Shown piece after piece: positions 31,133-38,256 of a stretch of DNA of 41,895 nt (positions are counted from its first letter, which is position 1; each line of letters begins with the position of its first letter). The position numbers and the translations under genes were made by a program. Source of the DNA: Eubacterium sp. (GTDB taxonomy: Bacteria > Bacillota > Clostridia > Lachnospirales > Lachnospiraceae); the NCBI GenBank assembly GCA_017437905.1, contig JAFRWY010000026.1, positions 1 to 41,895 on the forward strand, given 5' to 3'. The notes beneath the pieces are model-generated. The model was not told the DNA's origin, made no database searches, and was given only the letters and a program-made list of their open reading frames with translations.

Positions 31133-31435
31133 ACCGTCGGTAGTTCCGGCTTCCGGTTCCTGCAGATCTTCATTTTTCTCTTCTTCTGCTTCTTCTTTTT
31201 CCGTTTTCTCCGTATTATCCGGTGTTTTCTCAGCGGGGATACCCAGCTCCAGATATTCCAGCGTCCCTTCATCAACGGACCTGCTGTTGGCCGGAGGATC
31301 CGACTTTACTGTCTGGGTATTTGCTGCATTCTTATCATATCCTGTTGCATTCAGCCATATTCTGGCCACGACTGCCATCAAAACCACACTTGCCAGCAAT
31401 ATTACAAAGCTGATCACTAATTTTCTTCTCTCCAT
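31103..31435 (-). CDS. Small membrane-anchored protein with acidic tail, function unknown
   Basis: 110 residues. After MERRK comes one hydrophobic helix (about 6-28, LVISFVILLASVVLMAVVARIW), then an extracellular region ending in a Glu/Lys-rich stretch (EKTEKEEAEEEKNEDLQEPEAG). No known domain was recognised. The ATG at 31435 follows AGAGG; in-frame sequence further upstream runs through the operator repeats and is probably untranslated. The gene ends inside the 3' end of the convergent LysR gene (30-nt overlap). Four phased GTGAC repeats lie just upstream of a TATAAC-like -10 (31483-31478), which suggests activation by a response regulator. Confidence 0.65.
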   Translation of the reverse strand: MERRKLVISFVILLASVVLMAVVARIWLNATGYDKNAANTQTVKSDPPANSRSVDEGTLEYLELGIPAEKTPDNTEKTEKEEAEEEKNEDLQEPEAGTTDGSAPEFQKLL

Positions 31436-31490
31436 ACGTAACCTCTTTTTTCTTCTTCTTTCATACCTACCGTATCCGTTATACCATCCC

Positions 31491-31530
31491 AAAGTGACTT
31501 TAAAGTGACAATAAAGTGACAAAATGTGAC
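31491..31530 (-). promoter_or_regulatory. Four direct repeats with 11-bp phasing (response-regulator-type operator)
   Basis: AAAGTGAC at 31491, 31502 and 31513, plus AATGTGAC at 31523, with repeat ends spaced 11, 11 and 10 bp. Read on the minus strand they are GTCACTTT units. They abut and overlap the -35 region of a promoter with TATAAC at 31483-31478. Tandem half-sites on one DNA face are typical of OmpR/PhoB-family response regulators. Confidence 0.65.
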
Positions 31531-31603
31531 ACATAAGCACACGTATTTCTTACTAAATCCGGAGCCACGGAGCCTATTATGCCAAAACTACGCATATCAT
31601 ACA

Positions 31604-31641
31604 ATAAAAAGACGGAGGAGACAGTATCCCCATCTCCTCCG
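31604..31641 (-). terminator. Terminator of the LRR surface gene
   Basis: Perfect 9-bp stem CGGAGGAGA / TCTCCTCCG with an 11-nt loop, followed on the minus strand by TCTTTTTATT. It lies about 65 nt beyond the stop of the 31706-34690 gene and ends the surface gene run. Confidence 0.88.
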
Positions 31642-31705
31642 ATCATATCAATTCTGCTCACACTTCGGGCTGTCACCCGCCGGACGGGCATATATCTATG
31701 ACCTG

Positions 31706-34690
31706 CTATTCGATGACGTAGCCCTTTTCATCAAATATATACTTCACATCATCGATCTTCAGCGTGCAGTTCTTCCCATACCAGCCCTTGGTATCAATGT
31801 AGTACCAGCCATTGGCATCCTTCTTCCAGCTTGCCTTAGCCGTATAGGTACAGGTACCGTCCTTGTTCAGCCAATAGCCCTTGCAGTACTCATTTGCGGC
31901 CATGATCCCGCTTGTCTTAAAATAGTACCAGCTGCCATCAATCTTCTTCCAGCCTGTAGTCATAATACCGGTTTTGGGGTTCAGATAGTACCATTTACCG
32001 GAATACTTCAGCCAGCCGGTATGCATATATCCGTCCTTGTTAAAATAATACCAGCCGCCGTCGATCTTTACCCACTGATTTACGGGATAGGAGCCGTCCG
32101 AATAGCGATACCACCATCCCTTCTTATCCTTCTTCCAGGTTCCTGTCTTTACAGCTCTGATCTTCACGTTCGTGTCAACCGACATCTGCCAGCGGTTATT
32201 TTTTGTCGTGGTATAGTAGTTATACGTAATTCCCGAGTCGGAGTCCTTTCCTGCGGTACATTTACCGGCATACGCTTCCGACAGACACTCATTTTTACTG
32301 ATGTCCAGTTCTTTGATCCCGGTTCCATAGCAGCACAGATACTCCAGTCCCGGACATACGGATACGTCCAGAGACGAAAGCCCGGTGCAGGGAACATACA
32401 GCTTTTTCAGCTTCTTATTCCTGCTGAGATCCAGCTTCGTAAGCGGAGCATCTCCGCAGTACAAAGCCTCCAGCTTCGGAAGAACTCCCGTATTCAGCTG
32501 TGTAATGGCGTTTTCACCGCAGTAAAGCTCGCACAGGTTCGGATTCCCGGAAAGATCCAGCTCCGTCAGACCGCAGTCCTCACACCGGAGTTCCGCCAGC
32601 TTCGTATTTTTCCCTGTATCCAGAACGCCAAGCTCCGAATTATAGGACACATCCAGGAGTTCCATATCCGTAAGCATGGATACATCCAGGGACTGCAGTT
32701 CATTTCCTCCCAGATAAACGGTCTTCAGCTTTGTGTTCCCGCTGAGATCCACCTCCGAGATCCTGCAGTTGCTGGCAGACAGATACTCCAGATTCGGGAA
32801 ATACTCGATTCCCGTAAGTGTTGTCAGGTTCCCCTCTTCATCATCCAATACCAGATTCTTCACATCCTTCGCCTCTGTCATGGACAGTTTCTTATCCTGA
32901 TCCCAGTCAAAGGCCTGTCCCAAAAGCATCATCTGCAGAGGTGCGCCGGGGAAATACTGCTGTGTAAGGGGTGCCACCAACGGAGTCTGATAGGTCAGGT
33001 CCAGTTGACCTCTGTCAGTCTTATATTGTGTATAGTAAGAGTAGTCGGTCTCCTTTCCGTGCAGCGCCGCATCCACAAGATCCGAACACATGTGGATATC
33101 GATCTTATTGATCTTGCTTCGATAGAGGGACAGCTTACTGATGTATGGATTCCCGGAGAGATCCAGAGACTCAAGTGTCGTGTCCTCCACATACAGTTCC
33201 CGGATGCTTCCGGTACCATACAGGTTCAGGCGCTTCAGATTCGTATTATCCGACACATCCACCAACGACAGGTTCTCCAGCCCATTCAGATTGGCGGTAC
33301 TGAACTTATTCCGATTGGCATAGAGGAACTCCAGCCTCCAGAGCTTCTCGATTCCCTGGAGGCTCTCGATCTTCATATTTCCTATATTCAGCGTATGGAT
33401 CTTATTGATATCCGCAGCAGACAGGATATTATTTCCGTCCTTGTCATAGGTCTCCTTCATGTAATTCCGAAGATTCGCATCGGAGAAGCTATCCAGAGAG
33501 ATGCCGTCATAAACCTTCAGCGGCTCCGTGTATCCCGGGAATTTGAATCCGCTCTTCTTCACACAGGCACGGATGTAGTATCCCACATCCGCATCCTTCA
33601 CCTTGTACCGGGAGGTTCCTCTGGTGGCATCCGGCTCCACAGTTATATTCTCCCAGTCAGAGGTTCCTGTTGCACTCCGCTGCCACTGAACGGTAAAGCC
33701 CTGCATCCGCCAGAACTGGGTATAATCCGTGGTAAAATCCAGATAAACGGACTGTCCTGCCACCGGCGTGGTCTGCCGGATCTCAAAGGCTTCACTGAGA
33801 CCATAATGTACGGTTGCAGACTTCAGGCGGTCATTGCCGGAAGCGGTATTGAGCATCAGGTTGCTCCACTGGGTTTCATTTCCCCCGTAATAGACATCCC
33901 TGATATCGGTATCCAGAAATGCATCCTCCTGAATGGTGGTGATGCCTGACGGGATCAGAACCGCGGTCAGCTTGCTGCAGCCCTTGAAGGTTCTTGGCCG
34001 TACCGTGGTCATGCCGCTGCTGAGAGCCACGATGCGCATACCGCTGCAGTTCTGAAAGCCACCGTCATAGATATCCTCCAGCCCGTCCGGGAAGGACAGA
34101 TTATTGAGGTTATACCCGCCCTCAAAGGCACGCTCCCCGATAATCTTCAGACTCTCCGGGAAGGTATAGCTCTGGATGGGATTGGCGCCAAAGGCCAGGG
34201 GGCCGATGTTCACCAGATTCTGACTGAACTGAATATCCTGAATGCTTCTCTGGTTCTTAAATGCACCCTTGCCGATCTTCGTTACTGAATCCGCCAGAAC
34301 CAGCTCCTTTATGTTGGCCGAATAGGTTCCGCCCTGTGCAAAGGCATACTGCCCTACCTCGGTAACGTTCTCACAGATCTCCACCCGATAGATTTTCGCC
34401 AGCAGGTCCTTCCAGGGAGCGTTGGTCCGATCATAGTCCGTGGAAACGGTCCTGTAATCCCCCATCTTCCCTGTACCATAGATCCGGGCCACATAGGGAC
34501 AGTTGGACTGATCTCCCTCTTCCACGATCTGGCAGACCACCGAGCCGCTGCCGTTCGCATTTCCGTAGAAAACCACATCTCCCTTCGCCGCCAAAGCGGA
34601 CATACCCGGAATAATAGCCATTCCCGCCACCGTCACTGCCGCCAGCAGGGATTGTAACAATCTACTTTTTTTGAGCAGTCTCTTTCTCAT
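31706..34690 (-). CDS. Secreted leucine-rich-repeat protein with EF-hand-like segments and cell-wall-binding repeats
   Basis: 994 residues. Signal peptide (1 to about 34, ending SALA). BspA/LRR_5-type repeats follow (about 85-275: LVLADSVTKIGKGAFKN, YTFPESLKIIGERAFEG, TAVLIPSGITTIQEDAF), then a beta-rich segment (about 280-390). Two modules each join an EF-hand-like loop (DKDGNNILSAADI; DWDQDKKLSMTEA) to an LRR run (LESLDLSGNPYISKL, LTELDLSGNPNLCELYCG). The C-terminal part (about 845-994) has choline/cell-wall-binding repeats (GWWYRYSDGSY, WYYFNKDGYMHTGW). The ATG at 34690 follows AAAGGGGG. It is likely held non-covalently on the wall and used for adhesion or ligand binding. It lies 40 nt after the lectin-like gene. 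Confidence 0.85.
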   Translation of the reverse strand: MRKRLLKKSRLLQSLLAAVTVAGMAIIPGMSALAAKGDVVFYGNANGSGSVVCQIVEEGDQSNCPYVARIYGTGKMGDYRTVSTDYDRTNAPWKDLLAKIYRVEICENVTEVGQYAFAQGGTYSANIKELVLADSVTKIGKGAFKNQRSIQDIQFSQNLVNIGPLAFGANPIQSYTFPESLKIIGERAFEGGYNLNNLSFPDGLEDIYDGGFQNCSGMRIVALSSGMTTVRPRTFKGCSKLTAVLIPSGITTIQEDAFLDTDIRDVYYGGNETQWSNLMLNTASGNDRLKSATVHYGLSEAFEIRQTTPVAGQSVYLDFTTDYTQFWRMQGFTVQWQRSATGTSDWENITVEPDATRGTSRYKVKDADVGYYIRACVKKSGFKFPGYTEPLKVYDGISLDSFSDANLRNYMKETYDKDGNNILSAADINKIHTLNIGNMKIESLQGIEKLWRLEFLYANRNKFSTANLNGLENLSLVDVSDNTNLKRLNLYGTGSIRELYVEDTTLESLDLSGNPYISKLSLYRSKINKIDIHMCSDLVDAALHGKETDYSYYTQYKTDRGQLDLTYQTPLVAPLTQQYFPGAPLQMMLLGQAFDWDQDKKLSMTEAKDVKNLVLDDEEGNLTTLTGIEYFPNLEYLSASNCRISEVDLSGNTKLKTVYLGGNELQSLDVSMLTDMELLDVSYNSELGVLDTGKNTKLAELRCEDCGLTELDLSGNPNLCELYCGENAITQLNTGVLPKLEALYCGDAPLTKLDLSRNKKLKKLYVPCTGLSSLDVSVCPGLEYLCCYGTGIKELDISKNECLSEAYAGKCTAGKDSDSGITYNYYTTTKNNRWQMSVDTNVKIRAVKTGTWKKDKKGWWYRYSDGSYPVNQWVKIDGGWYYFNKDGYMHTGWLKYSGKWYYLNPKTGIMTTGWKKIDGSWYYFKTSGIMAANEYCKGYWLNKDGTCTYTAKASWKKDANGWYYIDTKGWYGKNCTLKIDDVKYIFDEKGYVIE

Positions 34691-34730
34691 GTTTACCCCC
34701 TTTACCAATATCACATGAAACTCATCATAT

Positions 34731-37700
34731 TTATGGATTCATACAGACTCCGGAGCTGTTAAACTGATAGTTTTTATTTCCGATTTTCTTTCTTCCGGTC
34801 ACCATTTTACCATCTTTATCGAAATAATACCACTTGCCGCCGGACTTAAGCCAGCCTGTCTTCATGGCTCCATCTATAAAGAAGTACCAGCCGCTTCCGA
34901 TCTTCTGCCAGCCTGACAGCATCACGCCCTCTTTAAAGTAGTACCAGCTACTTCCGATCTTCCTCCAGCCGGTCGTCATGATACCGTCCGTACCGAAATA
35001 GTACCATTTGCCGATCTTCTGCCAACCGGTCCGCATGATACCGTCGGTTCCGAAATAGTACCATCCGCCGATCTTCTGCCAGCCGGTCCGCAGGACACCA
35101 TCCTTGCCAAAGTAGTACCACTTGCCGCCAAGCTTCTTCCAACCCGTCATCATAATGCCGTCAGATCCGAAATAATACCACTTACCGATCTTCTGCCAAC
35201 CGGTCCGCATGACACCGTCCTTGCCGAAGTAATACCACTTTCCGTCGATTTTCTTCCAGCCGGTCTGCAGGATCCCGGAAGCATCAAAATAGTATGTACG
35301 GCCGGAGAGGGATGTCCATCCGATATCCAGTACTTCCTCCGTATAATGATAACGATTTCCGTCCTCATCCTCGATCCATTCATTGTACGGGATCACTCGA
35401 ACGGTGAAGTTTTTCACGGCACCGTTCCCATCCATAGCGTAAAGATCAACCGTATAATTACCGATCTTGCTGAAAGCGTTCATAAAAACCTGTTCTGAAT
35501 CCGAAAGCCCGGTAAAGGAATCCGTCACATCCTGCATTTCCGTGAGTCGATCCTTATTATCGGAGATTTCAGCGCTGACAGCTTTCATCGCCGCGTCTTC
35601 ATTGACCGAAGTCTTAAGATACAGAATCCCATCCACATTATGCCTCAGCGTGATGGATCCACCTTCCGGAACCTCCTGCCGGTCTGCAAAGGTATTCCCG
35701 TCACCCGTTGTTTCTTTTGTACCTGCGGTAACCGTAATACTCTTTACCGAGATCGGTTTTATCTCCACCTCAACTTCACCCGAAATCTCCGGATTCTCCC
35801 CGGAAATGACATGGATCACGGTTTTCCCGGCAGATACTCCGGTGTACATTCCGTATTCATTCACGGTTGCGATCGACCGATCCTCCGATTCCCAGCTGAT
35901 TCTCTTATCCCCGGCGTTCATCGGTGTGAATACAGGCTGCAGATACGCGCTTTCCCCCTGTTCGATGGGATCATTCTTACCGATGAACAGACTTCGCAGC
36001 GGAACCGGACGTTCCTTTACGGATATCTCAATCACCTCCGACATAACCTGAGTCCTCATGGCCAGAGCTGTAATAAATACACTGCCTGCGGAAAAGGCTG
36101 TCACATTTCCTCTGTTAACGGTTGCCACCGAAGGATTTGTGGAACTCCAGATGAGACGGATCCGGCCTTTGCTGGTCTGGATCGTTGACTGATCAAAGGA
36201 ATAATCATACGCCTCTTCTTCTCCTGCAACATAAATCTTTGCCGTAAGCTCCAACAGCTCATCCGTCATGACATTGATCTCGTCATCTTCGGTGATCAGT
36301 TCTCCGTCTCTGTATATCTCGATTCGGGTGATATCCGTATTAATGGATTCCCTTCCGGAAACCACAACATGGATCTGAAACTCCTCCTGTTCCCCCGAAG
36401 AACCCGAAACCGTAAGAACGATATCCGTCTCACCTTCACTTTCCCCCACGATCATAATCGAAGGTGTATCTGTCCCGCCTTCGAGATCAAAATCAGGATC
36501 GACCGATGCAACCGAAGGATCCTTTACCGTACATATGATGCCAGAGATTGCTGACGTATTCAGTGCGATGTAATTCCTGTATTCATCGCCGGATAAAAGA
36601 TCCACCTCCGCTATCTCCGGAGTGATCACCGGTTTTACAGTGACCGGCACGGTATACATAACCGTTTCATCATAAACGGATGAGACGGAAACCATGGTCA
36701 TTCCCACAGAAACCGGAATAAGTCCCCCGTTTTCATTCACCTTTACAATAGATTCATCCTCTGATTCCCAGATCAGTTCGTCACTTGCGGCCCCTGAAGG
36801 ATTCGTCTCCGCAGTAAGCGTCACCCGGTCCCAGCAGGTCATGGTGACAGACGACGGAGCAACCGTGATCTCAGTTGGGATCACCGTGTCTCGCTCCACA
36901 AGCTCCAGTATGAATTTCTGGGAATCCGTCCTGTTATAATCATACGCACCGATATTGGCTCCGTCTGCTACGGATCCTGCCGCCACATCCATACACTGAT
37001 AGTTGCATTGCAGTGTAAATGTATAATATCCATCCTTCTCTTTCGTGATATACCACCTCTGCGCCGCAGAATTCGTATTCGTCCAAAGAGAGATATTACC
37101 GTTCGTTTTATAATTATCCAGGTCAAATGCATATTCACCCGTTATGATCTGATAGGTGCCGTCATTATTCTGTGTGATATGGAATTCCTGTTCTGCGCTC
37201 CCTTTCGAGTAAAGCGCGATATTTCCCTTTGCCTTGTATTCGTTTGGTGCGACGGATACATACTTATTGGTACCGAGCTTACTGCGGATCCGATAGATCC
37301 CGTTCACCGGTTTCTCCTTCCCCTTTGCACTTCCGAGCACAACGCCGCAATCCGGACAGATATATTCCATCTCACCGTCATCTCCATCGGAAGCCTTCCG
37401 GAGCATTCTCCCTTCGAGAAGCCTGGCATGATCCTTATACTCGACTCTCCGAAGCTTGAAATACTGTTTCTCAGTTGAATAATTTACACAGGTGCATGCG
37501 TTCGTTCCATCCTCCGGATCCCCGCCGCTTAAATCGATACAGCACCAGTTTGCCTTATTGATGAGCTGAAAAGCTTCATTATCCCTCCATCTGAGATACC
37601 ACTTTTGGGCATCCGTTTCATCGGGAATACACAGGCACAGATTACCGCACACTTCCCCGCCATATGCCTCCAGGACATAATCTCCCCAGGAAATCGTATA

Positions 37701-38180
37701 GGTTCCGTCAGAGTTCTGGCTAAATAAAAATGTCTGATCTTCCAAACTGACCTCATCAGAATCCATGGAATAGAATTCCAGATTTCCCTCGTCACCTGCC
37801 TGTCCCGGTGCCACAGTCAGAAGCAGACCGCTTTTCGTTGTACTCTCGATCCGAACCAGACCGTCTACCACCGTATCCTTGGTAATCTTCGGAATTGATA
37901 CATCCTTGGTGGCACTGCAGCCGGTACAGTGGAGCGTCATGATCCCATTTTCCGTCTCCGTCGGCTTCCTGGTAACAGTACCGGAATCATCCGGAAATGT
38001 ATGGTCATGACCTAACTGAGCATAACTGAAGATGTCTCCTGACGAAGATGTGACAGCAGCTACTCTGACGCCTCCGTCCCCGAGACCGAAAGCATTTGCA
38101 GGAACCGCACCTGCAAACACTGATATACCCAATACGACTGTCAGTATTCCTGACATGATCCGCGCTCTGCTTATTCTCAT
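34731..38180 (-). CDS. Secreted ricin-type lectin / Ig-like (BIG2) protein with ten cell-wall-binding repeats
   Basis: 1149 residues. The signal peptide ends near PANAFG (about 32). Two beta-trefoil ricin-like domains follow (about 105-265 and 310-450, e.g. GLVRIESTTKSGLLLTVAPG, GDYVLEAYGG, AQRWYITKEKDGYYTF), separated by a CPDC knuckle. Bacterial Ig-like domains come next (about 455-840, e.g. WESEDESIVKVNENGGLIPV, IWSSTNPSVATVNRGNVTAF, ISWESEDRSIATVNEYGMYT). About ten tandem TGWxKIGxWYYFGxDGxM repeats close the protein (about 945-1149). The ATG at 38180 follows AGGAGGG. A carbohydrate-binding, wall-associated role is inferred. Position between the lipase and LRR genes (76- and 40-nt gaps) suggests one transcript. 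Confidence 0.87.
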   Translation of the reverse strand: MRISRARIMSGILTVVLGISVFAGAVPANAFGLGDGGVRVAAVTSSSGDIFSYAQLGHDHTFPDDSGTVTRKPTETENGIMTLHCTGCSATKDVSIPKITKDTVVDGLVRIESTTKSGLLLTVAPGQAGDEGNLEFYSMDSDEVSLEDQTFLFSQNSDGTYTISWGDYVLEAYGGEVCGNLCLCIPDETDAQKWYLRWRDNEAFQLINKANWCCIDLSGGDPEDGTNACTCVNYSTEKQYFKLRRVEYKDHARLLEGRMLRKASDGDDGEMEYICPDCGVVLGSAKGKEKPVNGIYRIRSKLGTNKYVSVAPNEYKAKGNIALYSKGSAEQEFHITQNNDGTYQIITGEYAFDLDNYKTNGNISLWTNTNSAAQRWYITKEKDGYYTFTLQCNYQCMDVAAGSVADGANIGAYDYNRTDSQKFILELVERDTVIPTEITVAPSSVTMTCWDRVTLTAETNPSGAASDELIWESEDESIVKVNENGGLIPVSVGMTMVSVSSVYDETVMYTVPVTVKPVITPEIAEVDLLSGDEYRNYIALNTSAISGIICTVKDPSVASVDPDFDLEGGTDTPSIMIVGESEGETDIVLTVSGSSGEQEEFQIHVVVSGRESINTDITRIEIYRDGELITEDDEINVMTDELLELTAKIYVAGEEEAYDYSFDQSTIQTSKGRIRLIWSSTNPSVATVNRGNVTAFSAGSVFITALAMRTQVMSEVIEISVKERPVPLRSLFIGKNDPIEQGESAYLQPVFTPMNAGDKRISWESEDRSIATVNEYGMYTGVSAGKTVIHVISGENPEISGEVEVEIKPISVKSITVTAGTKETTGDGNTFADRQEVPEGGSITLRHNVDGILYLKTSVNEDAAMKAVSAEISDNKDRLTEMQDVTDSFTGLSDSEQVFMNAFSKIGNYTVDLYAMDGNGAVKNFTVRVIPYNEWIEDEDGNRYHYTEEVLDIGWTSLSGRTYYFDASGILQTGWKKIDGKWYYFGKDGVMRTGWQKIGKWYYFGSDGIMMTGWKKLGGKWYYFGKDGVLRTGWQKIGGWYYFGTDGIMRTGWQKIGKWYYFGTDGIMTTGWRKIGSSWYYFKEGVMLSGWQKIGSGWYFFIDGAMKTGWLKSGGKWYYFDKDGKMVTGRKKIGNKNYQFNSSGVCMNP

Positions 38181-38256
38181 AATACTCCCTCCTTTTTTCC
38201 CTTTTATTCTTCTTAGTGTCAATGACCAGGCAAAGCGAGCTCTCAAGGAGCGGTAG

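Noticed and set aside
31436-31540. Longer N-terminus of the small membrane protein
   Set aside because: The extra 35 codons run through the phased operator repeats and the likely promoter. The ATG at 31435 has the only good ribosome binding site and begins directly before the membrane helix.
31526-33949. 807-codon open frame on the plus strand
   Set aside because: It is the antisense shadow of the LRR/cell-wall-binding gene. Its length reflects codon bias in repetitive sequence; it has no ribosome binding site or recognisable domain.
34790-35300. Tandem repeats of about 60 bp
   Set aside because: They encode the WYYF-type cell-wall-binding repeats of the lectin-like protein and need no separate explanation.
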